Below are positions 53,618 through 63,416 of a stretch of 64,000 bases of DNA, piece by piece. Location of the stretch: assembly GCA_038528385.1 (NCBI GenBank), contig JBCBET010000002.1, positions 186,001-250,000 on the forward strand, in the 5' to 3' direction. How positions within the stretch are numbered: position 1 is the first letter of the stretch; every line of letters begins with the position of its first letter. The translations under genes were made by a program, and so were the position numbers. The stretch is from Shimia_B sp038528385 (GTDB lineage Bacteria; Pseudomonadota; Alphaproteobacteria; Rhodobacterales; Rhodobacteraceae). The notes below the pieces were generated by a model. The model had not been told where the DNA came from and did no database searches. It worked only from the letters and a program-made list of their open reading frames with translations.

Positions 53618-54555
53618 CAGAGCGCCTCCAGGATCGCGCGGGCGCGGTCGCAGTCACGGCCCATCTGCGCCACGAGGGCCTCGACATTCTCGAATTTCCG
53701 CTCACCGCGCAGATGCTCCACGAGGCCCACGGAGATCATCGCGCCGTAGAGGTCGCCCTTGAAGTCGAAGATGTGGGTTTCGCAATTGGCCGCGTTCTCG
53801 CCGAACATGGGCCGCACACCGATGGAGGCGGCGCCGTGGTAGCTCCCCGCATGGGGCCCGTCGAGCACATCGACGAGAACCGCATAGACCCCGAAGGCGG
53901 GTTGGTGCAGCGCGCCCAGTGCCATGTTGGCGGTGGGATAGCCCAGCGTGCGGCCTCGCGCGTCGCCGTGGAGGACGGGACCCACCAGGCGGTGCCAGTG
54001 GCCCAGCATCGCCGCCGCATCCCGCGGGCGGCCCTCGGCCAGCGCCGTACGGATATTCGTGGAACTCACCCGGACGGAGGCCGCCTCCACCATGGGCGCG
54101 ATCGTGACCTCCACGCCATGCGCTCCGGCGAGGGTCTTCAACATCTCCGCCGTGCCCGCGCGCGCCTTTCCGAAACAGAAATCCGCGCCCACGACGACGT
54201 GCCGGGCGCCCACGCCCTTGACGATCACGTCCTCCACGAAGGCCTCGGGCGTCAGCGCAGCGAGGGCGGCGTCGAAGGGCACTTCGTAGACGTGGTCGAC
54301 GCCGAGCTTTTCCATCCTGTTCGCCTTGGCATCCGGTCCCATGAGACGGAAGGCCGGCAGGCGCTTGCCCGCGAGATCGGCGAAGTAGTGGCGCGGATGC
54401 GGCTCGAAGGTGAGGATGCCAAGGGCCATGTCCTCGCGCCGGGCGAGATCGATCACGGATTGATGTCCCAGATGCACACCGTCGAAATTGCCGATGGCGA
54501 CGGAGGCACCGCGGGCGGCCTCGGGTATGTCGGACAGGGTGCTCAGCCGCTCCAT
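53617..54555 (-). CDS. ribF: Bifunctional riboflavin kinase/FAD synthetase
   Basis: Makes FMN and FAD from riboflavin, 312 aa. The FAD synthetase domain has AIGNFDGVHLGHQSVI, VVGADFCFGKARAG and SSTNIRTALAEGR. The kinase domain has GRTLGYPTANMAL. Standard length. FAD serves XdhA and other flavoproteins. First gene of the ribF-ycgN-threonine aldolase unit. Confidence 0.95.
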   Translation of the reverse strand: MERLSTLSDIPEAARGASVAIGNFDGVHLGHQSVIDLARREDMALGILTFEPHPRHYFADLAGKRLPAFRLMGPDAKANRMEKLGVDHVYEVPFDAALAALTPEAFVEDVIVKGVGARHVVVGADFCFGKARAGTAEMLKTLAGAHGVEVTIAPMVEAASVRVSSTNIRTALAEGRPRDAAAMLGHWHRLVGPVLHGDARGRTLGYPTANMALGALHQPAFGVYAVLVDVLDGPHAGSYHGAASIGVRPMFGENAANCETHIFDFKGDLYGAMISVGLVEHLRGERKFENVEALVAQMGRDCDRARAILEAL

Positions 54556-54602
54556 GCCCGCGAGGTAACGCGCGGGGCATGGGGGAGCAAGGGCAGCGGA
54601 CT

Positions 54603-54668
54603 GCGACGTTCGGGCGGCCCTCGGGCGACGTTGCGGCGACGGGTGTGCGACGGGTGTGCGTCGGGCGC
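54603..54668. repeat. Six 11-nt imperfect tandem repeats between ribF and the MaoC gene
   Basis: Units at 54603, 54614, 54625, 54636, 54647 and 54658: GCGACGTTCGG, GCGGCCCTCGG, GCGACGTTGCG, GCGACGGGTGT, GCGACGGGTGT, GCGTCGGGCGC. Units 4 and 5 are identical. It fills the short gap upstream of ribF and reaches the MaoC stop codon. The unit length equals about one helical turn. Confidence 0.7.
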
Positions 54669-55123
54669 TAGTCGAACTTGCGCGAGGGCGCGAGGACCAC
54701 CGCCTCCCCCTTCAGCACCTTCTTGCCGTCCACTGCGCAGTGGGTCTCCAGCGTCACGCGGCGCTTGGCGTAATCGATGGCGGTGACCTCCACCTCCGCG
54801 CGGACCAGATCGCCGGGGCGCACGGGGGCGAGAAATTTTAGCGTCTGGCCGAGATAGACTGTTCCGTGCCCGGGGAGCTGTTCGCCGATGACGGCGCTGA
54901 TCAGGCCCGCCGTGAGCATGCCATGGGCGATGCGCCCTTCAAAGATCGTGTCCCGCGCGTAGTCGTCGTCGAGATGGACGGGATTGTGGTCGGTGGAGAC
55001 CTGCGCGAACATCTCGATGTCCTCCTCGGTCACGACCTTGGAGACGTGGCGCGTCATGCCGATCTCGAGATCCTCGATGACGATGGTCCCGCGGGGGAAA
55101 TTGTCCTGCATGGTGTCGAGCAT
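54668..55123 (-). CDS. MaoC-like (R)-specific enoyl-CoA hydratase
   Basis: A 151-aa hot-dog-fold hydratase. The catalytic segment FAQVSTDHNPVHLDDDYA contains the Asp/His pair of PhaJ-type hydratases and GRIAHGMLTAGLISAVIG follows. It hydrates trans-2-enoyl-CoA to (R)-3-hydroxyacyl-CoA, often feeding polyhydroxyalkanoate or fatty acid metabolism. ATG 55123 and 55111 are both possible. Confidence 0.88.
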   Translation of the reverse strand: MLDTMQDNFPRGTIVIEDLEIGMTRHVSKVVTEEDIEMFAQVSTDHNPVHLDDDYARDTIFEGRIAHGMLTAGLISAVIGEQLPGHGTVYLGQTLKFLAPVRPGDLVRAEVEVTAIDYAKRRVTLETHCAVDGKKVLKGEAVVLAPSRKFD

Positions 55124-55198
55124 GGGCCGCCTCGCTGCGCAATGATCTGTTGCTGCGCCTGATATAGGCGAAAGATTATTGCTTTGCAAACGCAGAGA

Positions 55199-56068
55199 TT
55201 AGCGCAGAAACCCGATGGCGTAGGTCGCCTCGACCCCGGCCCGGGCCACGAAGGCGTCGAGTTTGCCGGGATCCGGCTGCCGCGTCGTTCCCGTCTCCTC
55301 GGCGGCCAGGCCGCCGGTGATGAAGAGACTGTCGATCTCCTCGCCCAGCGCGCCTTCGATGTCGGTGTGGAGGCCGTCGCCGATGGCGAGGATGCGGCCG
55401 CGCTCGATGCCCGGACGCAGCGCCTCCAGCCGCCGCTGCGCGAGGTCGTAGATCGGCGGATGGGGCTTGCCGAAATAGAGCGAGGTGCCGCCCATCTCGG
55501 TGTACATCTCCGCAAGCTTGCCCGCGCACCATTCCCGCCGCGCGCCGCGATCCACGACGATGTCGGGATTGGCGCAGAGGAGCTTGAGGCCCTTCTGTTT
55601 GGCGAAGAGGAGGTCCGGGCGGCTCTCTGCCGGGTCGGCATGGGGGTCGAAGGGCCCGCAACACACGATGCCCTCGGCCTCCTCCAGGGGAACGCGGGTG
55701 ATCTCCAGGGGATCGGCGATGAGGGCGAGCGGGTCGAAGAACGCCTCGTCATGGGGCTGGCCCATGAAATAGACGCGCGAGCCCACGGCGCCGGTGAACA
55801 TGGCCGCCCGCGCGGCATCGCCCGAGGTGGCGATGTCATCGTAGCACGCCTCGGCGACGCCGATCTTTTCGAGCTGGAGCGCCACCGATGCGCGGTGGCG
55901 CGGCGCGTTGGTGACGAGGATGACGATGCCGCCGGCCTCCCGGAAGGCGCGGAGCGCGGTGACGGCCTCCTCGAACGGGTTGATGCCGTCATGGACGCAG
56001 CCCCAGAGGTCGCAGAAAAGCGCGTCGTAGTCGGCGGCGATATCCGTGAGGCTGTCGATGACACGCAT
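55199..56068 (-). CDS. HAD-superfamily class IIA hydrolase (TIGR01459 type)
   Basis: A 289-aa cytoplasmic phosphatase-like protein. HAD motif I is DALFCDLWGCVHDG, with a Trp-Gly where most HADs have D-x-D-G. Motif II VILVTNAPRHRA, motif III GKPHPPIYDLA and motif IV ILAIGDGLHTDIEGA are present. The family is typical of alphaproteobacteria; the substrate is unknown, with sugar phosphates usual for IIA enzymes. The ATG at 56068 is chosen; the longer frame upstream runs through a hairpin array and opposes ppaC. Confidence 0.87.
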   Translation of the reverse strand: MRVIDSLTDIAADYDALFCDLWGCVHDGINPFEEAVTALRAFREAGGIVILVTNAPRHRASVALQLEKIGVAEACYDDIATSGDAARAAMFTGAVGSRVYFMGQPHDEAFFDPLALIADPLEITRVPLEEAEGIVCCGPFDPHADPAESRPDLLFAKQKGLKLLCANPDIVVDRGARREWCAGKLAEMYTEMGGTSLYFGKPHPPIYDLAQRRLEALRPGIERGRILAIGDGLHTDIEGALGEEIDSLFITGGLAAEETGTTRQPDPGKLDAFVARAGVEATYAIGFLR

Positions 56069-56093
56069 GGGATCCGTCTTTCTCGCAAGGGGC

Positions 56094-56168
56094 GCAGGAT
56101 CTTCCGAAGAAGATCCTGCTGCATTGGCGCAATCCGGCGCCGGATACAGCATTTTCTTCGGAAAATGC
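56094..56168. repeat. Three successive palindromes between ppaC and the HAD gene
   Basis: Palindrome 1: GCAGGATCTTC (56094-56104), loop CGAA, GAAGATCCTGC (56109-56119). Palindrome 2: ATCCGGCGCCGGAT (56132-56145). Palindrome 3: GCATTTTC (56149-56156), loop TTCG, GAAAATGC (56161-56168). Palindrome 1 gives a C(UUCG)G tetraloop in the minus-strand RNA and palindrome 3 gives one in plus-strand RNA. It probably limits read-through from ppaC. Confidence 0.75.
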
Positions 56169-56175
56169 GGCGCGG

Positions 56176-57093
56176 TCAGACCTTGAGGTTGGGGATGATC
56201 TGTTTCTTGCGGCTCATGACGCCCGGCAGAACCACGCTGTCCCCGGAGACCGCCGCGTCGAAGCTCTTCTCCGCCACCGTCTTCGTCAGCGCGTTGGGGA
56301 TCAGCATCGTCGCCTCCTCGTTGAGGATGTCGACCACGAAGAGAAGCACCTGGTCCACCCCGTCCTCTGCGGCCACGGCGCCCATGCTCTCCATGAGCGA
56401 GGCCTTGCGGTCGAGGACCATCTGCGGCGCGGTCGTCTCCAGCACCGAGACGCGAAAGCGCGTGCCCGACACCTCGTATTCCTTGGAATCCATGCGCAGG
56501 AGCTCTGCATCGGAGAACGCGCTCACGTCGGATTTTGCTTCGAACATCTCGCCGGCATAGGCCGCGATATCGACGCCCAGATCCTCGGCGAGGCTGTGGG
56601 CGATGGCGCGGTCCTCCTGCGTCGTCGTGGGAGAGCGGAATTCCAGCGTGTCCGACAGGATGCAAGAGAGCATGGCGCCCTTCACCCCCTCGGGCGCCTG
56701 GGCGAGGTCCTTGCCGATCATCTTCCACAGGATCGTGGCCGTGCAGGCCACGGGCTCGATGCGGATGTCGATGGGGCCCCTCGTCTCCAGCCCGCCCACG
56801 AGCTTGTGGTGGTCGATGATCGCGCGGATATCGGCGTCGTTGATGCCCGCGGGCAGTTCGGCGGGATTGTTGGTGTCCAAGATCACGACGGGCGCGTCCG
56901 CGGCCACGCCGTCGATGATCTCGGGCGTGTCGAGGCCCCAGCGTTCGAGCATGAAGGCGGCCTCGGTGTTGGGCTGCCCGAGCAGGACCGGCTTGGCGTC
57001 CTCGCCCTTCACCTGGCTCAGATACCAGGCCCAGATGATCGGGCTGCCGGTGCTGTCGGTGTCGGGCGCCTTGTGGCCGAAAACTTGGATCAT
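56176..57093 (-). CDS. ppaC: Manganese-dependent inorganic pyrophosphatase
   Basis: Family II pyrophosphatase of the DHH superfamily, 305 aa. GHKAPDTDSTGSPI (metal ligands), VVILDTNNP, the AIIDHHKLVGG signature and the C-terminal SRKKQIIPNL (substrate lysine) are all present. No CBS regulatory insert. It hydrolyses the pyrophosphate made by synthetases and nucleotide synthesis in the cytoplasm. Confidence 0.95.
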   Translation of the reverse strand: MIQVFGHKAPDTDSTGSPIIWAWYLSQVKGEDAKPVLLGQPNTEAAFMLERWGLDTPEIIDGVAADAPVVILDTNNPAELPAGINDADIRAIIDHHKLVGGLETRGPIDIRIEPVACTATILWKMIGKDLAQAPEGVKGAMLSCILSDTLEFRSPTTTQEDRAIAHSLAEDLGVDIAAYAGEMFEAKSDVSAFSDAELLRMDSKEYEVSGTRFRVSVLETTAPQMVLDRKASLMESMGAVAAEDGVDQVLLFVVDILNEEATMLIPNALTKTVAEKSFDAAVSGDSVVLPGVMSRKKQIIPNLKV

Positions 57094-57296
57094 GGGAGGC
57101 GTGTCCTGGTCGTGCTTGGAGATTTGCGCGCCTTATAGGAGCGGGTTCGGTGGAAGTCACCCAGGGAAGTCGGGCGCCGAGGCGGCGGCGAGACCCGGGG
57201 TCGAAACCGGTGCGAATATGGAATTCAACCTGGGCGAACCGGAGCCGAACCGGGGGGGCGTTGCGCAGCGTTCACCGGCCGCGATAGGCTCCCCGC

Positions 57297-57953
57297 ATGG
57301 CGCGCGAGGCAGAGCTCTATCCCCCCATAAAGGCCTTCCTCGAAGGGCAGGGCTACACCGTGAAGGGCGAGGTGGGCGCCGCGGATGTCGTGGCCCTGCG
57401 CGCCGACGCCGCGCCCGTCATCGTGGAACTGAAGCTGGGCTTCGCGCTCGCGCTCTTCCACCAGGCGCTCGAACGGCTGACGATCACCGATCACGTCTAC
57501 ATCGCCGTCCCGCGGCCCAAGGGGCGGCGCGCGCTGCGCGACAACCTGCGTCTGGCCCGGCGGCTCGGGCTCGGGGTGATGACGGTGCGCGCCGACGGCC
57601 TCGTGGAGGTCCATGCCGACCCGGGCCCCTATCGCCCGCGCAAGGCCCCGAAGAAGGCCGCGCGCCTCCTGCGCGATTTCGCGCGTCTGGAGGGCGATCC
57701 CAATGCCGGCGGGGCCACGCGGCACGGCATCGTCACGGGCTACCGCCAGGACGCGCTGAAATGCGCGGCCTACCTCGCGACCACCGGCGCCGAAAAAGGC
57801 GCGATCATCGCCAAGGCGACGGGCGTGCCGCAGGCCACCACCATCATGCGCGACAACCATTACGGCTGGTTCGACCGGGTGGAGACGGGCATCTACGCTC
57901 TGAGCCCGGCGGGCGAAGCGGGCCTCAGGGATTGGGGCGACGCGCTGAGCTGA
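57297..57953 (+). CDS. DUF2161 family protein, putative PD-(D/E)XK phosphodiesterase
   Basis: A 218-aa protein: AELYPPIKAFLEGQGYTVKGEVGAADVVAL and VIVELKLGFALALFHQAL fit a PD-(D/E)XK nuclease core (Asp in GAADVV, E-x-K in VELKL). The C-terminal third resembles a winged-helix segment (GAIIAKATGVPQATTIMRDNHYGWF). This is the DUF2161 pattern. Cellular role unknown. The start ATG 57297 lacks a strong RBS. Confidence 0.82.
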   Translation: MAREAELYPPIKAFLEGQGYTVKGEVGAADVVALRADAAPVIVELKLGFALALFHQALERLTITDHVYIAVPRPKGRRALRDNLRLARRLGLGVMTVRADGLVEVHADPGPYRPRKAPKKAARLLRDFARLEGDPNAGGATRHGIVTGYRQDALKCAAYLATTGAEKGAIIAKATGVPQATTIMRDNHYGWFDRVETGIYALSPAGEAGLRDWGDALS

Positions 57954-58431
57954 CGGCGCCGGTCCCTGACACGCCATGCGGCAACGCAACGAAGGGCCGG
58001 ATCCGGCGTCTTCAGCGCAGACACCCCGCTTAGAATGCAGCCCAAAACGGTATGGCACGCCCATGGTACCTCTACTAACACGATCTCCGCACATGATCCG
58101 GCTGAATTTCGTTAGTCTCGGCGAGAAGAAAATCGGTCTTCTTTCGGCGTAGCAGCGAAGGGCGGGTTTGAGCCCAAAGTCACTGATGCTGCATGACGCA
58201 CCAATGTCCGCTCCTTTGGCCCCGGTCAAAAACGTGACAAAATCAAAGGCAGTTTTGCCAAGGGTTTGTGACACGAGATTTCTTAACAATTCCGGCGTCA
58301 GCAACGCCTGTGACAAAAACCAGCGTTTTTAGCGCACGAGTTATGACCGTGGGTTTTCGTCCAGTCGCGACTTAGGCTTCCATCTTAGGGTGCTTCCGGC
58401 ATTATACACGGGTTGCTTGAGGAGAGATGCT
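57954..58431 (+). other. Non-coding, AT-richer region before the orphan membrane gene
   Basis: 478 bp with lower GC than both flanks. No recognised gene. The minus strand is open for about 70 codons (58101-58316), but its predicted peptide matches nothing I know and may be a relic. No clear inverted repeat, integrase or attachment site is seen. It forms the left part of an islet that also includes the gene at 58432-59031 and the following 150 bp. Confidence 0.5.
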
Positions 58432-59031
58432 TTGGCTGATGCAGAGACCAATTGGATTGACTTTTATATTTCTTTGGCACCGGTTGCACAGACTGCAATT
58501 TGGGCTGGCGTAGCGGTGGCTGTGCTTTTGATACTGCGCAAACCCCTTAGGCAACTTGGCGACGAAATCGTTCGGCGCATGCAAATGGGCGACACGTTCA
58601 TATCTCCTATCCTGACTATCGAAAGCCGAGACCGCAAGGTGGCTGAACAAGTAACCAAGGATGTTCTCGCTCAGATTAAGACACCTGACGCTGATGTTGA
58701 TGCGCTTCTGAAAGAAGTAGGCACTCGCTTCATCGATCTTATTTTTCCGGCCACTGATTTTGCAACCTTGAGGCGCGAGGACACGAAGACCTCATTGTAT
58801 GTAACCGATTGGGAAATTGTCTCCGACTTCTTGAACGACGCATATAACGCGGCTGTGGAAAGCGGTGTCGAAGTTCCGATGTGGACCTATGGACGCTACT
58901 GGCACTTCAAGAACGAACGTACTGGGGAATACTTAGAGAAGAGCCGCCAAGGTGGGCGGCTTGACGACAGACCCTTTGAAGACCTTGGCGTTGCCCCTGG
59001 AGACACGCTTGTAGCTGAACGCATCCGCTAA
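58432..59031 (+). CDS. Orphan single-pass membrane protein (199 aa)
   Basis: Start TTG 58432 is chosen because GGAGAG lies 5 nt before it; no ATG near it fits. Residues about 10-38 (FYISLAPVAQTAIWAGVAVAVLLIL) form one membrane helix. A Lys/Asp/Glu-rich helical part (DRKVAEQVTKDVLAQIKTPDADVDALLKEVG) and a C-terminal cytoplasmic domain with YVTDWEIVSDFLNDAYNAAVESG and WTYGRYWHFKN follow. Codon use is visibly AT-richer than in its neighbours (TTA, AGA, AAA, GAT frequent), which suggests transfer. Family not recognised. Confidence 0.65.
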   Translation: MADAETNWIDFYISLAPVAQTAIWAGVAVAVLLILRKPLRQLGDEIVRRMQMGDTFISPILTIESRDRKVAEQVTKDVLAQIKTPDADVDALLKEVGTRFIDLIFPATDFATLRREDTKTSLYVTDWEIVSDFLNDAYNAAVESGVEVPMWTYGRYWHFKNERTGEYLEKSRQGGRLDDRPFEDLGVAPGDTLVAERIR

Positions 59032-59186
59032 CGGCCAAAACTCATACGTTTCTGTCACTGGAGAAAACGACCGTTTTTGACAACGCCGAATCCTCCGAAG
59101 CCGACCTTGGCTCAGTCGCAGCGAGTTCACCCTCCGTCCGCTCCGCGCCTTTTGAACCATCCTCCGAACTTCCTCGATCGGCGGCG

Positions 59187-59215
59187 TTGACATGGGGTGG
59201 CGGCTCTCATATCTG
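59187..59215 (+). promoter_or_regulatory. Promoter of groES-groEL
   Basis: -35 TTGACA (59187-59192), 17-bp spacer, -10 TATCTG (59210-59215). The predicted start near 59222 coincides with the left arm of the CIRCE operator, the normal HrcA-regulated layout. Confidence 0.65.
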
Positions 59216-59222
59216 ACGCTCG

Positions 59223-59249
59223 TTAGCACTCACCAAGAGGGAGTGCTAA
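59223..59249 (+). promoter_or_regulatory. CIRCE operator (HrcA binding site)
   Basis: Perfect arms TTAGCACTC (59223-59231) and GAGTGCTAA (59241-59249) with a 9-nt spacer, identical to the CIRCE consensus. HrcA represses groESL here until heat shock. The element is in the 5' leader, 36 bp before groES. Confidence 0.96.
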
Positions 59250-59284
59250 AGGGAGTAACCTTTGAGCCAATGGGAGCATCAAAG

Positions 59285-59596
59285 ATGGCATTCACACCGC
59301 TTCATGACCGCGTTCTTGTCGAGCGCGTCGAAAGTGAAGAGAAGACCGCAGGCGGTCTCATCATCCCCGACAGCGCGAAAGAAAAGCCCGCCGAGGGCCT
59401 CGTTGTCGCCGTGGGCGCAGGCGCCAAGGACGACGATGGCGATCGCATCGCCATGGACGTCAAGGCCGGCGACCGCATCCTCTTCGGCAAGTGGTCCGGC
59501 ACGGAAGTGACCGTCGATGGCAAGGAGCTGCTCATCATGAAAGAGAGCGACATCCTCGGCATCATCACGGACGCGGCCGCAGCGAAAGCAGCCTGA
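59285..59596 (+). CDS. groES: Co-chaperonin GroES
   Basis: Lid of the GroEL chamber, 103 aa. FTPLHDRVLVERVESEEKTAGGLIIPD contains the mobile loop, and the end is GKELLIMKESDILGII. The ATG at 59285 gives the family start; upstream in-frame ATGs (59192, 59270) lie in the promoter/leader. It has a few more C-terminal Ala residues than usual. Confidence 0.96.
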   Translation: MAFTPLHDRVLVERVESEEKTAGGLIIPDSAKEKPAEGLVVAVGAGAKDDDGDRIAMDVKAGDRILFGKWSGTEVTVDGKELLIMKESDILGIITDAAAAKAA

Positions 59597-59660
59597 AGGG
59601 AGCCGGGCGACAGCCACGCGATCCCTTTTCCGCAACAACTGAAAGATCAAGGTTAGCAAC

Positions 59661-61307
<1,647 letters not shown>

Positions 61308-61308
61308 T

Positions 61309-61386
61309 CAGAAATTTCTTCGGAAATTTCTGCGCATCCGCTCAGAACTCGATATGCGAAGGGGCCCCGCGCGGGCCCCTTCCTTT
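61309..61386 (+). terminator. UUCG hairpin and intrinsic terminator after groEL
   Basis: Hairpin CAGAAATTTC (61309-61318), TTCG, GAAATTTCTG (61323-61332), perfect 10-bp stem. Then AAGGGGCCC (61359-61367), loop CGCGC, GGGCCCCTT (61373-61381), followed by CCTTTTT. The second is a strong Rho-independent terminator. The first may protect the mRNA 3' end. Confidence 0.88.
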
Positions 61387-61498
61387 TTCCTGGACCCGTC
61401 TATTGCGAGGGTTGATCCTTGGCTTCCGCACAGCTCCTTCCCACATCCCGACGCGTGTCTCGGCTTGCATCTCGGGCGGGCGGGTCTAAGCCGACGCC

Positions 61499-62509
61499 AT
61501 GACTGATCCCACCGATCTCACACGCCGCTTGCCCGAGATCGCCGGGTTCCAGGTCCGACCGGGCATCGTGGACCTCCACGGCGACGGGTTCGAGCGGCAC
61601 CTCGCCCCGCGCCGGGGCGCACTCAGGAACCTGTCTGACGGTCTCGTGGCGCTCGACGCCGAATTGGCCGCGAACGGCATCACCACGGCCGTGCTCGCGC
61701 AGTTCTGGTCCTGGGAGGGCGGGATGCGCGGGCCGGATTTCGCGCGCCGTCTCGTGGCCGCGCTGCGGGAGACGCCGGGCCTCTACACCGACATGCGCGT
61801 GCAGCTCCGGGTGGAGACCTCGCTCATCGACGATTTCGACGCCGTCGCGGACTTCGTGACGGAGGCGGGCATCGAGATGGTCGTCTTCAACGACCACCTC
61901 CCCCACGCGGCGCTGGCCCAGGGCAAACCGCCGCCGCGCCTGCAGGGCCAGGCGCTGAAGAGCGGGCGGTCTCCGGAGGCGCATTGGTCGCTCCTCAACG
62001 CGCTCCACGCGCGGCAGCCGGACGTGCCCGGGGCCGTGGCCGCGCTCGCGCGGAGGCTCCGGGCGCAGGGCGTGCGCCTGGGCAGCCACGATGACCGGAC
62101 GGCGGGGGAGCGGGCGGGCTACCGCGCGCTCCACGCCGACATCGCCGAATTCCCGGAAACGCGGGAGGCGCTCGAGGCCGCGCGCACGGACCTCACGATC
62201 CTCGGCGCGCCCAACGTGGTGCGGGGCGGCAGCCACAAGAAGGGCCTCAGCGCGGCCGAGGCCGTCCGCGACGGGCTCTGCGACGTGCTCGTCTCCGACT
62301 ACCACTACCCGGCGCCGCGCCTGGCGGCGCTGGCGCTGGAGGCCGAGGGCATCGACGCCTGGCCGCTCGTCTCCCACGCGCCGGCGGCCGTGCTGGGCGT
62401 CGATCGCGCGGATTTCTGCGTCCTCGACCCGGCGGGCCGCGTGGTGGGCACGCGGGTGCGCGGGCGCTGGAGCTATATGACCGCGCCGCTCCACGACGCG
62501 CTGGGATGA
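61499..62509 (+). CDS. PhnM-like metal-dependent hydrolase
   Basis: A 336-aa amidohydrolase-type protein closely resembling PhnM, the alpha-D-ribose 1-methylphosphonate 5-triphosphate diphosphatase: PGIVDLHGDGFERHLAPRRGA, VVFNDHLPHAAL, RLGSHDDRTAGERA, and GAPNVVRGGSHKKGLSAAEAVRDGLCDVLVSDYHYP. The HGD variant of the metal motif is typical of PhnM. No other phn genes are visible up to the window end, so it may act outside the C-P lyase pathway or with distant phn genes. Overlaps the transporter gene by 4 bp. Confidence 0.82.
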   Translation: MTDPTDLTRRLPEIAGFQVRPGIVDLHGDGFERHLAPRRGALRNLSDGLVALDAELAANGITTAVLAQFWSWEGGMRGPDFARRLVAALRETPGLYTDMRVQLRVETSLIDDFDAVADFVTEAGIEMVVFNDHLPHAALAQGKPPPRLQGQALKSGRSPEAHWSLLNALHARQPDVPGAVAALARRLRAQGVRLGSHDDRTAGERAGYRALHADIAEFPETREALEAARTDLTILGAPNVVRGGSHKKGLSAAEAVRDGLCDVLVSDYHYPAPRLAALALEAEGIDAWPLVSHAPAAVLGVDRADFCVLDPAGRVVGTRVRGRWSYMTAPLHDALG

Positions 62510-63381
62510 GGCTCCTTCTCGCCACCGCCGCGGTGCTCGTGGCCTTTGCCGGCAATTCGGTGCTGAACCGCATGGCGCTCCTGGGCGAGGGGGCCATCGG
62601 CGCGCTCGAATTCGCCACCATCCGTGTTCTCGCCGGGGCGCTCGTGCTCGTCGTGCTGGTGCGGCTCCGGGACCGCGGCACGGAGCGCCCGCGGCGCGCG
62701 CCCGATGCGGCGCAGCTTGCGGCGGCGGGGGCGCTCGCGCTCTATCTCCTGGGCTTTTCGCTCGCCTATCTCAGCCTGCCCGCGGGGCTCGGCGCGCTCA
62801 TCCTCTTCGGCGGCGTGCAGGTCACGATGTTCGCGGGCGCCGTCCTCGGCGGCGAGGCCGTGCCGCGGGCGCGCTGGATCGGGGCGGGGCTCGCCTTTGG
62901 CGGGCTGATCTACCTGTTCTGGCCCGGCGGCGCGGAGGCGCCGGACCCCCTGGGCGCGGTGCTCATGGGGCTCGCGGCGCTGGGCTGGGGGGTCTATTCG
63001 CTCCTCGGGCGCGCCTCGCGGGACCCGCTCGGGGATACGGCGCGGAACTTCCTCTTCGCCATCGTGCCGGTGGGAGCGGCCCTGCTCGTGGCGGGCGCGG
63101 TGACGGGCGCTGCGACGGGCGGCGGGACGGTGCCGCTCCGCGGCGCGCTCCTCGGCGTGGCCTCGGGCGCGGTGACCTCGGGGCTGGGCTACGCGCTCTG
63201 GTTCCGGGTGCTGCCGGCGCTCACGCCCTCCGTGGCCGCGGTGGCGCAACTCACCGTGCCGCTCCTCGCCATGGCCGGCGGCATGGTCTTTCTCGCCGAG
63301 CCGCTCACGACACGCTTCGCGGTGGCCTCCATCATCGTGCTGGGCGGCGTGGCCTATGCCGTTTTGACGCCACGGCGTTGA
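62506..63381 (+). CDS. EamA/DMT-family transporter
   Basis: A 291-aa inner-membrane protein with ten predicted helices in two EamA repeats. The first repeat covers VLVAFAGNSVLNRMALLG and GFSLAYLSLPAGLGALILFGGVQVT. The second begins near PDPLGAVLMGLAALGWGVYSLLGRA and ends VFLAEPLTTRFAVASIIVLGGVAYAVL. Exporter or importer of an unknown metabolite. Its start overlaps the PhnM-like gene stop (ATGA), so the two are probably one transcript. Confidence 0.88.
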   Translation: MRLLLATAAVLVAFAGNSVLNRMALLGEGAIGALEFATIRVLAGALVLVVLVRLRDRGTERPRRAPDAAQLAAAGALALYLLGFSLAYLSLPAGLGALILFGGVQVTMFAGAVLGGEAVPRARWIGAGLAFGGLIYLFWPGGAEAPDPLGAVLMGLAALGWGVYSLLGRASRDPLGDTARNFLFAIVPVGAALLVAGAVTGAATGGGTVPLRGALLGVASGAVTSGLGYALWFRVLPALTPSVAAVAQLTVPLLAMAGGMVFLAEPLTTRFAVASIIVLGGVAYAVLTPRR

Positions 63382-63416
63382 TTGCCCGGATGACCGCGGC
63401 AGCCTACGTCTGAAAG

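Noticed and set aside
54603..54668. CRISPR-like repeat
   Set aside because: Units are 11 nt with no spacers and lie in a short intergenic gap.
58101..58316. Minus-strand gene in the AT-rich islet
   Set aside because: The open stretch continues into the antisense of the DUF2161 gene, has no RBS and matches no known pattern. A relic cannot be excluded.
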